Shown in pieces: positions 1 to 11,412 of a DNA stretch of 64,000 nucleotides (position 1 is the stretch's first letter; each line of letters opens with the position of its first letter). The stretch covers positions 5,518,001 through 5,582,000 of the forward strand of contig JARUPY010000387.1 in NCBI GenBank assembly GCA_029817715.1, written 5' to 3'. A program made the translations under genes and the position numbers. The DNA is from Melastoma dodecandrum (lineage: Eukaryota > Streptophyta > Magnoliopsida > Myrtales > Melastomataceae). The notes under the pieces were generated by a model, which was not told where the DNA came from, did not search any database, and worked only from the letters and a program-made list of their open reading frames with translations.

Positions 1-169
1 ATTGCATCTTTCTCCATGACCTTACACGAAGTTTGGAAGCAATTAGAGACCACCTTTCAGTTGAACAGGTTGATTGAGGAGGAGAAGGTGTCCGCTCCTC
101 TAGCGCTTGTTGTTTCGGGCGAAGCCTCCTCAAGGAAACGGCCATCGGGTGATAGCGCACTCCCTTCGG

Positions 170-236
170 GTATGTTTGGTCAACTTGACCTCTACTGAAT
201 TGGTATCTAGGTGGTTAGCCGGCTTTTCATTTGCAG
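170..236 (+). other. Putative intron of the antisense PMD-type gene
   Basis: It starts GTATGTTT and ends TTTTCATTTGCAG, 67 nt, a normal size for a short plant intron. The related copy near 48.7 kb lacks this segment and surrounding bases. The exon phase after it is not clean because the downstream frame hits a stop at 293-295, so the exact exon structure is uncertain. Confidence 0.4.
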
Positions 237-367
237 CAGGTGCTAAGAAAGCGAGATCCTCCCGCACGGGCTCGTCATCACAAAGAGCCCGATGAAGAGG
301 AAAGCGTCGCATGGACCTGCTCCTTCTGATCGTCCCGTTGAGCAGGCACTGTCTGGGAACGTGACAG

Positions 368-437
368 GTATTGTCTGTAACATACTGTCTACTCTTTGAT
401 AGGAACTTTGAGTTTGACGCCTTTTCCTTTTATCAAG
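368..437 (+). other. Putative intron of the antisense PMD-type gene, frame-consistent
   Basis: It starts GTATTGTCTG and ends CCTTTTATCAAG, 70 nt. Its removal joins the frame of 292-367 (ending ...SGNVT) to the frame of 438 onward (IVASDPINVDD), which are otherwise out of register. The copy at 48.5 kb keeps similar borders. Confidence 0.5.
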
Positions 438-802
438 GTATCGTCGCTTCTGACCCCATCAACGTCGATGATATCCCGGATGATATCACTCTTTCTTCGT
501 TGTTAGGCGGCTGTCGCCAGCCCGCTAAGTCGGAGTCAGTGGAGCCCCCTAGCGATGCAGTGCGTGAGGCCTTGCCTCCTTCGAATCTCGAGGCTAAGGC
601 CTCTTCCAACAGTGTCACCGCCGCTTAGGAGTTGTCATGCGAAGCGGCAGAAGTCTTCTTGGGTCAGGCAACTGAGACCTCCCCGGGCCAGATAACAGAG
701 CTACCCTCAGGCAATGCAAGGGAGACACATGGGTGAGTTAACAGGAGCCCCCTAGACGAGATGGCGGAAGCCCCCTAAGGTACACAGGCGCAGGCAACAT
801 TG

Positions 803-859
803 GTGAGTGTCTTAAGAAAACCTTCGTTTGTCTTTTCTTTGACTTTGCATCTAAATCAG
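803..859 (+). other. Putative intron of the antisense PMD-type gene
   Basis: The donor is GTGAGTGTC, followed by a pyrimidine-rich stretch (TTTGTCTTTTCTTTGAC) and the acceptor CTAAATCAG. At 57 nt it is short but both sites are textbook. The following exon opens into the coiled-coil-like region. Confidence 0.4.
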
Positions 860-1401
860 GTGCCTTTACGACAACCTGTACACTCCTTGCTCGCTTCCGC
901 TATTGCCCTCCTCGAGCTTTTTGGATCGGAGGCCGCCCTTCTGAACCGAAGGGAGGAGCTAGAAGTTGTCATGCAGTGTCTTCAGGAGGAGTTGGATGCT
1001 ACATCTACGGACCTTGCTGCGATCGGCCCAAGTTTGGTTGCCGCCCTTGCGAATGAAGGGATTGAGCGTGCCGCCCTTGACAATACCAAGGCGGCGTATG
1101 AGAGGGATTGGGGCAAGGCCCTTGATTTTGAGGCAAAGGAAATCATGGAAGCTGGCGTGAAGGACCGGCTGAAAGTCGTGTTGTATTCCTTGCCTCGTAT
1201 CTGACTTTTCTTACAGGGTGGGGAAACATTTTGAAATGACATCTTTGTGTGCTTCCCACATCATCGGCCTATACTCTTTCAAGTATTTTCCATTGATCTT
1301 AAGGTCATGTAGTGACCCATCAAGCCCCCCGGGCGATATGAGTTCCCAAAATGGAACTCAACTACCCAAAAAGGGCCCTCCCAGTTTGGAGTCCATTTTC
1401 C

Positions 1402-4400
1402 TTAAAAGTAATCACGGACTCCTTCGGGTAATCGTAACTTCCATACTAGATCACTCACGCTAAATGATCGAGGAACTACTTTCTTGTTATAGTAGCGGGC
1501 GACGTTCTTTTCATGAGTTTCTAGATGGTTCAGCACGTTGATCCTAGTGGTTTCCATGTTTTCTAGTTCGACATGCATGTCGTCATCATACCCTTTCGTA
1601 TTCCCCCAATGTTTGAGGAATTTAAGCGATTGGTACCGCACCTCTATTGGGAGCATCGCATCGTGGCCGTAGACGAGGCTAAACATGAGAACGCCAATGG
1701 TTTCTTTTTTTTGTAACACGGAGAGCCCACAACGCCTCTTGGACCAGCGTATGCCACGTTCGTGGGTTATCTCCAATCGTCCTCTGTATCACTCGTTTGA
1801 TGAGCTTGTTAGAGGCTTCCCCTTGCCCGTTTGACTGAGCATAGTATGGGGTTGAGTTGAGCACTTTAAACCCAAAATCTTCGGCAAATTCGTCTATAAG
1901 TTCGCCGTTGAACACCCTTGCGTTGTCCACGACAATGCTTTGCGGTACTCCATGTCGATGGATAATGAAGTTTTTAATGAATTGGATCACGTCCTTCTGG
2001 TTAATTAACTTATACGCTGCCACCTCGACCCATTTGATGAAATAATCGGTGGCAACAAGTATATAAGTGTCTCATCTGGTTGAGTGAGGATGGATTTCTC
2101 CTATGATGTCTAACGCCCATGTTCTAAAAGGCCGTGGTTTTATTATGACGTTCATATCCGTTGCGGGGGTTTACTAGCCCACATTGTTGGTAAGCCTGAC
2201 AGGCTCGAGCCATCTCAGCGCAATTCTTGACCATTGACGGCCAGTAGAAACCGTGTCTTTTGATCGACCAGCTCATTTTCATTCCGGCTTAATGTGCTCC
2301 GCGCAATCCCTCATGTGTTTCCATCATGATTGGGATGACTTCGTCTAGATTGACGCACCTCAGAAGCACGCCTTCGTCGGTTTTTCTATGAAGAGTGTTG
2401 TCGAGGAGTACATAATGTCTAGCGATCACTCGAATTTTCCTTTCAATTTTTGTACCGGTATCATTGAGGAATTGTTGTATTGGTCCTCGCCAGTCCTCTT
2501 TCTGTTCGAACGAGTCGGCGGTGTAGACCTCTTTAGTTTTCTCCTCACCATCATTGTGGAACTCTGGTCGTTTGCTTACAAACAACGTCGCTTTGCTCTT
2601 GGATGTCTCCAAGCCACTAACCAACCCGGAAGCACATTGTGCTAAGCGGTTGGCCTCCTGGTTGTCGTCTCTTTTTACATGGACTACTTCGACTTTGTGT
2701 AACTTTGCGAAGAGTTCCTTTGACCTGTGCATGTATTTACCAAGATTGGGTGCATTGCACTCACTCCGGTCAAGGAGTTGTTGAATTACTAGTTGGGAGT
2801 CACCTCATATTTTACGGTTTCCATCATCCAGTCTAGTGCCAGCTAAAAGGCTAAAATCAAGGCTTCATACTCTGCCTCATTGGTAGTGACTTTCCCGTTG
2901 ATGTGACAAGCCATTTTGGTTTCCGCTTTCCATGGTGTCTCAATAAAGACGCCCACGCCAGCTCCGAATTTTTTAGAGGACCCATCGAATCAAACGGTCC
3001 ATCCTTTGTTCGGGTGATCTTCTTCGACTGTGGAATCGAGATTACTTTCACCATAATGAGTTATGAATTCGACTAAAGCATAGCCTTTGACTGAGGCTTG
3101 TGGTTTATGATAGATATTGTAGGCTGAGAGCACTAGGCTCCACTTGCCTATCCTTCCCGTAATTAAGGGATTGTCAAAGAACACTTTAGTAACCGGGGTC
3201 TTGGAGACAACGTATACATCGTTAGACTCGATAAAGTATCTTAGTTTTCTTATTGAGTAATATACCGCCAGACAGATCTTTTTTGTTGAGGTGTATCTTT
3301 GTTCTGTTTCTGTGAGTAGGCGCGACAGATAGTAAATTGCTCTTTCTACTCCGTTGTGCTCTTGTGCTAGCATTGATCCAATAGTGGACTGGGACACTGC
3401 TATGTACAGAATGTACGGTTGGTCCGCACTTTGTGGTGCTAACATAGGCGGATTGACTAGGTAGTCTTTTAAATTCTGGAACGCTCGCTTATGTTGTGAT
3501 GTCCAGTTTATCTGTCCCTTCTACTTTCCTCTGAGGATTGTTGAGAAGGCACTTGTCTTATATGCGACATTGCTTATAAACCGGCGGATCTAATTTACCC
3601 TGCCGAGGAAGGCTTAGTGCACAACGAAACCAAGAAACTGCCCCTTTTGCACTCCAAAGGCACATTTTAGTGGATTAAGTTTGAGGCTTTGCTGTCGCAT
3701 CTTTTCAAATGCTTCACTTAAATGAGAAGGATGGTCCTGTCTCTTTTTAGATTTTACCAAAACATCATCTATATATACCTCAATTGTCTTTCTTATCAGT
3801 GAGGCGAAGATTAAGTTCATCGCTCTCTGGTAGGTGGCTCCTGCATTCATTAACACGAAAGGCATTACTACCCATTCGAATATTCCTATTGGGCATCGGA
3901 ATACAGTTTTATGAACGTCTTCCTCCACGATGAAAATTTAGTTTTACCCAGAATACCCGTCCATAAAGGACATTAGTTTGTGTCCTGCTGATTTGTTTAT
4001 GAGATCATCAACGAAAAGCTTGGGGTATTCGTCTTTGGGTGTTGCTTTGTTCAGATCACGGAAGTCAATGCAGACCCTGATCTTTCCATTTTTCTTGACG
4101 AACGACACTATGCTGGATATCCTGTCAACGTACTTAGCCGTTCTTATGTATCCGGCTTTGAACAACTTCTTAATCTCATCATAGACCATTTGGGCTACTT
4201 CCTGCGACATCCTCCGTGGGGTTTGTTTCACGAGTTTGATGTTTCTGTATGTTGGGAGTCGATGCTCGACTAAATCCCGTTTGGGACCTGGCATCTCGGT
4301 GTACTCCCAAGGGAAACAATCCTTATAAGTGTGAAGGACTTCGCTTTTACTGCGCGCCTCTATTTCGTTCATGAGTGAACTGAGATATGTAATACATGGG

Positions 4401-4865
4401 GAATCAGTCGTTCCCAAGTTCATTTCTTTCAACGAATCACAAGGGGTAACAGAAATATTAATGACTTCTTTATTATTTGAATAAATACTTAGCATGTCCT
4501 GGCATGCTGGAAGAGACGAGTTACATCGAGTCTCATTTATTCTAGATATCCTATATTTAGCTAATCTTTCTAGGACGTCGGCTACTGGATCGATTTGTTC
4601 ACTCTCCATTGGATGAGGATGGGTTGAGGAGTCTTTCGGGCTCCAAGTCAATTTCAGTTTGCTGAGTGCTGTTGTCATCCCGTATCCCAGCTTCATGTAT
4701 ATATTTCTCCAGTGGAGTGAGATCATGTTTGGCTTCGAGCTGTTGCTCATCGCCCCATCCTGTCGGAATAATTGGATTCTTAGGCGGCGCCACGGGTGGT
4801 CCGTCGTACGAGACCAGGAATTCGTAGCCTATGTCACTTATAGGGCCAATGTTTGGGTTTCCCAT
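1402..4865 (-). pseudogene. Tat-1 pol: RT, RNase H, second RNase H, integrase (broken)
   Basis: Reverse transcriptase occupies about 3614-4480, with CIDFRDLNKATPKDEYP, SFMDGYSG and the catalytic YIDD box (in EVYIDDVLVKSK). RNase H follows at about 2990-3560 (AIYYLSRLLTETEQRYT). A second, archaeal-type RNase H lies at about 2640-3054, ending HVKRDDNQEANRLA; this duplicated RNase H marks the Tat lineage. Integrase lies at 1402-2150 with VVDNARVF and the glutamate of NGQGEASNK; the region with the first Asp is interrupted. Frames change near 1700, 2290, 3000, 3600, 3940 and 4650, so no full protein can be made. The family's role is reverse transcription and integration of the element's cDNA in virus-like particles. 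Confidence 0.85.
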
Positions 4866-4937
4866 AGCATATCTCTACTTTAAGGTCATGTCCTTCACCT
4901 GTTTAACTGTTCACCTGTTAGATTTCTCGTTTGCTTG

Positions 4938-6185
4938 TCAAGAAACGACTTTTAAACCATGTTTTCCCCACAGTAGAAGTTTTTGGTGAAGAGTAGAGGG
5001 TATGGTGCCCGCTTTATGGAGCCAATCCCTCCCAAGTAGGGCATTAAAGGAGGCCTTTATGTCTTTAATAAAGAAAGTCGTCTTCTTTTCATGCGTTCCT
5101 ACTCGGAGGTTAGCAAAAACTATTCCCAAGCAAGAGGAGGTAATTCTATTGAACCCACTGACTCTTACGTCAGTTTCTCCAAGCTCAACTATGTCATCCC
5201 CTAAGCTTTTGTAGGCTTCAAGGGGTAGTAGGTTGATAGTCGCCCCGTTATAGACGAGAACTTGGCATATCACCACATGCAATTATAGACGAGGACTCGG
5301 ATAACTTGTGAACTCTCTAGGGGTTGCAGGCAATTATCAACCTGAACAAACTCCTTTCTATGCCGTTCATAACCCATTTTGAAATCTTTTTTAGGCAAAG
5401 TCTCCGAGTAATGAGTGAATTCAGAGATGGACAGGTTACCTGACGGGGGATCGACCTTTTCCAGCTTGATCTTGCCTTCGAATGCTAATCCACCTAGAAG
5501 CAGGAAGTATTGGTTGCAGCAGAGCTGACACATCTAGGTGATGAGCACTTTGTGAGCTGTTATCAGTTTGCACCTAAAGCAAAACATGTCAGCTATTTGA
5601 AACTGAGCAATTGAGGTGCCCTTTCTCATCACTTCCTCGTCGCTTCGAGGGTGGTTTTGTCATTCTGGGCTTTCTTTTGCCTGTTGAGGTCCGAAGTGAT
5701 CTGAGACTCGTCGCCTGGGGACTCTCCTTGTGTGGGCTTCTTTTCGCCCAGATTCGCTTTCTCCCTCGAGCACCTGTCGCATGAGTTCTTCTGGGGTGCA
5801 GAGTCCTTTGTTTCCATTCTGTGGACGACTCGTTTGTTCCGAGTGTTTTATCCCCACGTTGGTATACTCTCGGACCGTTATGGATTCCTACCGCCATCTC
5901 CTCCAAGTGATTGAGGTCATACCACTCAGTATTCCTTTCACTCAGTAAGTATTTCCTAAAGGTATGACACTGATCAGTGGTATGCAAAGAGTCCATGGGC
6001 CAGCGGCAACGATTATGTTGCATTCCCTTGAGATCAGCAGGGCACTGGAGGATTCCTTTGCTCACGAGCCACTTGAACAGCATGTTGGCCATGAGTGTCA
6101 CACCAGCCTCAGGCGATTGATCTTTCCCTTCCTGCATTAGCAAGGGAGAAGTGGTTAGACAGATGTAATACCTCAAATAAGCCAT
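4938..6185 (-). pseudogene. Tat-1 gag C-terminus and protease (broken)
   Basis: The 5589-6185 frame holds a degenerate gag zinc-knuckle region (CRWPMDSLHTTDQC, compared with the usual CRFHxxxGHxTxxC). The 4938-5282 frame is a retropepsin: VLVYNGATINLLP sits where Tat proteases have V-D-x-G/S-A/S, so the catalytic Asp seems changed to Tyr. The second protease motif (FNALLGRDWL) and the conserved IPSTLHQ following it are present. The gag capsid domain is missing. The enzyme would have cleaved the Gag-Pol polyprotein; this copy is inactive. Confidence 0.75.
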
Positions 6186-6223
6186 GGATTACAATGTCAT
6201 GGATAGCACAGTACAACCACCTA

Positions 6224-9200
6224 AAAATTCGTTGCGGACGAACTTTACATAAGGTCTAATATAAATACAAACAGCGGGTGGTTTCCTTCTCCGGCTCTCG
6301 ACTCCTCTTGGCGGTATCTCCCTCCGAGGACTGTCAACACCGGTAACAGCAGCTCTGTCCCATTTTCGATGTAAGATTCTCAACTACAGCTGCAACAATC
6401 ACAACAACTGTTGCAGCAGCAATCTGCTTCAGCTACAGCGGCTGCCGCTCGAAGCAAGGCTCTGCTAGGCTGGTTTCTTCTCCAACACCATCAGCCTGTA
6501 GTCCCTGCGAACACAACATCAAATGCGGCAATTCGCACTTCAAAAAAATAACAGCAGCAACATCCACAGCCCGCAATCACAACAACAACAACGCTTACAC
6601 AAGCCAGTTGAAAAATCCTATCAAGACTACTGGCTGCGAGGAGTTGTACAAGCCAAAGTGGCGAACAAGGTGCATTATGGTCCCGTCAACGATAACTGAC
6701 ATCCTTAGAAGCGATAGATGCGGTTTCAGCCGCGGCAGCTCCAATAACAGCATATAACAACAAAATCAGACGCCATCGTCACCCCCACTACCTCCTATGT
6801 CAACTCAGGTCACATATCCTAGGCCATTGAGGGGAGATACCATACATGTTCTGCCTCAGCAGTGGTCAAGCCATCTGAAGAGCAAGATCTAGCAAGTCCA
6901 GGAGAAGCTCAAAATCAATCGGTTGGACAAGGCTCGCAGCCTGCAGCTCCATTTGAGAATCTCATGACCGGAGATTCAACACCGTGCACTTGATGAAATA
7001 AGTAATGATCAGCCGCTATATGTCAAGCCCCTGCAAACACGGTAGCCTGTTCTTACCTGAAAGTGCAACAGGCAACGCCCTTTCGCAGAACCAAATTCCA
7101 CCGCTGCCTCATTCCCTTGCTTCACAACATCCGCAGACAAGGAAGCTCCACAATTTCATAAGAACAGCCCAAAACCAAAGAGAGAAAGGCCAAACCCACA
7201 ATAGGCTTTCAAACCAGCCTAAAACCAAAGAAAAATTCAAAGAAAGCTCAGCCCAACCCAAAGAAGAAAGCTGAAGCAAGCCCGAGCCCTGTTAAGAGGC
7301 AGCTCGACCCAAAAGAAAAACAAGAAGGCTGAGGCAAACCTGAGCCCTGTTAAGAGGCAGCCCGACCCAAAATGGAAGGCTGACCCAACCCGAAACAATC
7401 TTGATCAAGCCCAAGCCCATACGCCTTTTGTCTGCTCCCCCGACAAGGAGGACGCCCAGGCAGCACACCAAGGACGATTGCAGGCTGCAGACTGAAAGAC
7501 CCCCTCCCCCCTCAGCTCCTGAAGAACGGCGACAACACACCCTGGACGCGGCGCGTCCATAGGATAATATTCCCTAACGGTTTGTGCCCTCAAAGACGAT
7601 GAGAAAGAAAAAACGACAAAGGGAGGAGAGGATAAAGAAAAGGACCGGAGCGCCACATAGATGGGGGGATGAAGCAGTTTCATTCGACTCTTCTCTCTGG
7701 ATTTCAGAAAAAAATCTCTTGGGGGGAGGAAGCATTTTTCATTCAGCTCTTCTCTTCAAAAATCTCGGGGGGGGGGGGGGGGGTTGAGAGGGGGACTCTT
7801 CATTCAGGAGGGCGATTCTTCTTTGGAGCTTGGAGGAGGGAACCTTGCTGGAGCTGTCTTCACCACCGGAGGACTTGAGCCGTCTTCAACAGATCCTAAC
7901 CAAGGTAAGAAAGACTCAACCTAACAGGGTCCCTCTCAGCGGCCAACCCAAACAGCAGAGGAGCAGAGGAGAACGCCATACCTCTAGATGCGGTCGACGT
8001 CAACCTCATTGGGTGTTGCAGCAGAGACACCAATCTCCGACAGCAGCTCCAGCTCCATCAACCATCATCAGCGACCACACACATTCCTTCTACAGCGACA
8101 ATACCAGCTTCATCAACCACTGTCTTCGACAACGGACGTCCTTTCCCTCCCTAGACAACTTAGCTAACCTCAACCGCCCGCTGTTGATGGGAGACCACTG
8201 CCAAGCTCCTCGCGGACGCACATCCGCGTTGCGGGGAGCTTTCTTGTTAGTTTTGATCTGTTGTCCTTCCATGTGCAGGTCTCCACTCCGAGGGTAGTTG
8301 GCTTCCAGTCTCGCTGCTGTAGTAACACTTCCGGTGAAGGTGGCGGTCTTCCAGCTTTGCAGCTACAGCAAGGGCCTCTCCAAGTGTCCGCTGTAGATAC
8401 TCCAAGCCCCCAAGCGGCAGAGTCCTCATACTAGGACGGCAACCGATCAGCACTAACAGCCTTTCTCTCTCAGCTTCGCGATAGCTTCAAATGCCCCAAG
8501 GTGGCCTCTTTCCTTTACCATCAGCCTCAATAGCTCGAACTCCATTTTCTTTGACGCCCTCACCTTCCTCCAGGACGCGAGCACTCCCTGACGCCTCCTG
8601 GTGACCCAACTGCAAGCACCCCCAAGCAGACGACGACGAAATCACCTCCCGGCGCCCCAGGTCCGATGCAAGCTCCCCGGGCGTCTCCCACAGCGGCCAT
8701 CCATCCCTCCCGGCGCCCTCCAGGTCCAGCGGCAGACCTCCACGGCAGCCACGGACCTCCACTTGCCCAGACCCGGCGGCGACCACAACCTGGCACCTCC
8801 ACTCGTCGACGCCCCAGCAGCCTTGAAGACCAACTCCCAGGCGCTTCCTGATGCCTCCAGCCTAGATCCGGCCGGATCTGACTCAGCAACCGGCGGCCAC
8901 AGCGGGCCTCCCTCCTGGCACTCTCCAGGTTCGGAGCAACACGACAATGCCAACAACCCCCGCTGGAAAACCACAGCCCCTCCTCTCCAGAACCAATCGC
9001 GGCGTCCCAGACGAATCCCTCCTGATCCTCAACCAACGACGACCACTCGACAATGATCCTGCAGTAGTGGCCCTTCTTTTCTTCCGGCATCCCCAGATCT
9101 GGCGGTGCGCCCTCCCGGTGTCCCTGAGGCCTGCAGCAACCGACCCCCGCTTTGACCCCGCACTCCCCAACAGGAAACCCTATCTCCGGCCTTCCTCAGA

Positions 9201-10804
9201 TCGGGCGGACGACGACCTCCTCACCAGCTTCTCACTTCGGATCTGACCCCTGGCGACAAGCCCTCTTCCAGATGTGGTAGATCTGGGTCTTCTCCGGTAC
9301 TCCCCAGCGATCGATGGTGAACGACCCAGCAACAAAGCCTTTGTGTCCCCTCGTTTGCCTTCGGATTTGTTGACGCGCCCCAACCTCGACACCATCTTCC
9401 CTGTTGCCACGAAGCCTCAGCGCTTCAGACCCGACTCCTGCCACGCCGTTGCTGCTCGCTTCGTCCTCCAAGGAATCGACTTCGACCATGACACCTCGGG
9501 TGAGATCTGGTCCCCGATTTCCTGGGTTGAAGCCAACACATGCCCACCGGACGCTACGGGTCATCAGGAGTTTCCAAAGCCCTTCTCCCCAGCCCACATG
9601 CGAGTTGGATGACTGACAAGGCTTTAGACGTCCCCAACAAAAATAAGCTAAGTCCTTCTCTTAGCCCAATATTTGATTTTGACATTTAGAAATTAAAGAC
9701 GAATGGGCTTATGGCTTTGGGCTGCAGGAAGTTAACCCAACTGAACGAAAAGGGAACGGGCTTCATGCTGCAGGCCAGAAATGTCAGCCTCCCCGGATAG
9801 ATTTCTCAGATATGCTCAATCACTTACATAAAATGGGCGTCCTTGATCAAAACGGTAAGCCAAACCTTACTGTTTCTCAATTTAATTAAAGTTCCATTCA
9901 AACTTAACAATATTGGCCACTTCTTTGTTTTCTTTGCATGTACATCGAGCACTTAATCCTCGAAGATCAACTCCAACATTTCGAAGATTAACTCGAAGGA
10001 GCGTGTATCAAACCGCATGGATCTACCCCGGCCTAAAAACCGCGGGCTTGAAGGTTTAAAGCGGCCCCAACCTTCAAACAAAGTACGAAGGGGAGGTGCG
10101 GGCCTCCCCGAATTTTATTTCAAGCCCACTTATAACAGATTGCGAGCCCAAGTGTATAGGCCCGCAATCACCGCCCTTCCCCGCCCCTTTTGATCTAAAT
10201 ACTTGTTTGTGGTTGCGCGCATGTTTAGGCTTTAGGTTTTACGTCGCATGTTTGTTTTAATTCAACAAACTTAAAGTCGGGCCCAACGCCCGTTAAAACG
10301 TCGATAAGAGTCCGGCCTCCTCCCGGATCGGGCCCAACACCCGTCACTCAAAAGAAAACTCTTTTTGGACAAAGAATATAAAGGTTAGTAAACTGGAATC
10401 CCGAACCCAAACTCTGATTTTTCCGACTTAAAATCATACTCTTTTTAAAGTCGGTGGCGACTCCGAACAAGTTTTCCAAAGCTAAAACTAAACACCACAC
10501 CCTTTTTTCGGAGCCATTTAGGATGAGGTGACGGCAGACCGAGCCGCTCCTTGAACCCTCCTAAAAATTTGCGAGTGGGGTCTTAACGCAGCCTTTCGCT
10601 CGCCACCTTCAGGGAATTGGAGATGGTTGGCGAAACGTCCCGCAGACCCGTTCGCGAATCAAGGGAAGGCCTAACCCTGGGTCCCTTTCCGCAGCGTCCG
10701 GCGTTCGAGCCGTAACGTCGACCGGACTGGGCCTCGGGGGAGCGGGCGGATCCTCGGGTTGCCCGAACCGCCTCGCGCGTGCTAGGCCGGAAGGCGCGCG
10801 TACA
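6224..10804 (+). repeat. 5' LTR of Ogre-A (5' end truncated or unclear)
   Basis: The right end is clear: it ends ...GCGCGCGTACA at 10804, followed by a spacer and TGGCGACTC. The last 1.2 kb (about 9600-10804) aligns well with the Ogre-B LTR, including the stretch around GTATCAAACCGC and the GC-rich terminus. Farther left, similarity is patchy (for example CCTAACGGT near 7573 and AAATTCGTTGCGGA near 6226). The first 300 or so bases expected from Ogre-B are not found, so the start given is approximate. The middle is rich in CAA/CAG and proline-like codons; open frames there are low-complexity and not credible genes. Confidence 0.6.
7767..7783. repeat. Poly-G tract
   Basis: Seventeen consecutive G residues inside the Ogre-A LTR. 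Such a run is prone to replication slippage and sequencing error; its length should not be trusted. Confidence 0.9.
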
Positions 10805-10811
10805 TCCTGGA

Positions 10812-10820
10812 TGGCGACTC
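10812..10820 (+). other. Remnant of tRNA-Arg primer-binding site in Ogre-A
   Basis: TGGCGACTC matches the first nine bases of the Ogre-B primer-binding site and lies seven bases after the LTR end, the same spacing as in Ogre-B. The next base already belongs to GCATGTAATTGATTGG, which in Ogre-B lies about 70 bp farther in, so a deletion removed the rest of the site and the adjoining leader. Confidence 0.7.
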
Positions 10821-11412
10821 GCATGTAATTGATTGGCTCGGTGCCCTTTGTATGATCTCCTACCTGTGTTCGTTTACCGCTTTATTAGGCATATATAGGT
10901 AAGTCCCTTTACCCGGGACTAGGATGTTTAGGGGGTCACCGAAAGGCACGGCCTTGCTGCTTCCTGCGGCTTGTAGGCTATGGACCGGGACCCGCCTCCC
11001 TTAGTCTGAGGGTGGTCTTAGAAACCTTCATCCGAGTCTAGAATTGCTTGCCCACTACAGGTATCAGATGCCGCACGTGCATTTGCTTGTTACAAAGTGA
11101 CTGCTACTCGTGCAGGGACAGGTTCTGGTATGTGTTGTATGCGATAAACCGTGACACTAACTCTGTTCATTTTGCAGCGGTTTGGGCGGTCACGGGGGGT
11201 TCCAAATTCCTTTTCTCCCTTCCCTAACTCCTTTTATCGCTTTAATACATTCATACACATTCATAATCACGTGAATGCATTTCAATTCACGATTGTTCTT
11301 GTAATACCATACATTCTATTTTACTTGAACACGATTGCACAAATTGTGTGCCGAATCATACTATACTAGGGTTAAGGATTGGAATGTTATCATCCCGGAT
11401 TGACACCCCATT

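Larger units (their letters stand above)
1..1204 (+). pseudogene. 3' part of a PMD-type cargo gene, antisense to the Tat-1 retroelement
   Basis: The stretch is gene-like but broken. Bases 1-630 match, in reverse orientation, 48260-48815, which belongs to a gene whose upstream part has a plant mobile domain (PMD); this links the two. Recognisable coding runs are 16-169, about 292-367, 438-625 (with IVASDPINVDDIP) and 860-1201, the last Glu/Leu/Ala-rich and probably coiled coil. A TAG at 626-628 is absent from the other copy, so it is probably a nonsense mutation. Three short GT...AG introns can be read on this strand (170-236, 368-437, 803-859); removing 368-437 joins two different frames. The gene runs opposite to the neighbouring gypsy pol, with its 3' end about 200 bp from the integrase end, as in antisense extra ORFs of Tat-lineage elements. 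The 5' part lies outside the window. Its function is unknown. Confidence 0.6.
1402..6185 (-). mobile_element. Tat-1: decayed Tat-lineage Ty3/gypsy retrotransposon
   Basis: In minus-strand order the region encodes the end of gag, an aspartic protease, reverse transcriptase, RNase H, a second RNase H and integrase, the plant Tat-lineage order. All parts are present but split over several frames with stops. The gag capsid part is missing: homology stops near 6190, where the LTR of Ogre-A begins. Neither LTR is visible; the 3' LTR should lie beyond the window start, past the antisense gene at 1-1204. The element is dead. Confidence 0.85.

Noticed and set aside
8560..9612. Several overlapping open frames on both strands
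   Set aside because: They sit in the GC-rich part of the Ogre-A LTR; all are low-complexity and overlap in several frames.
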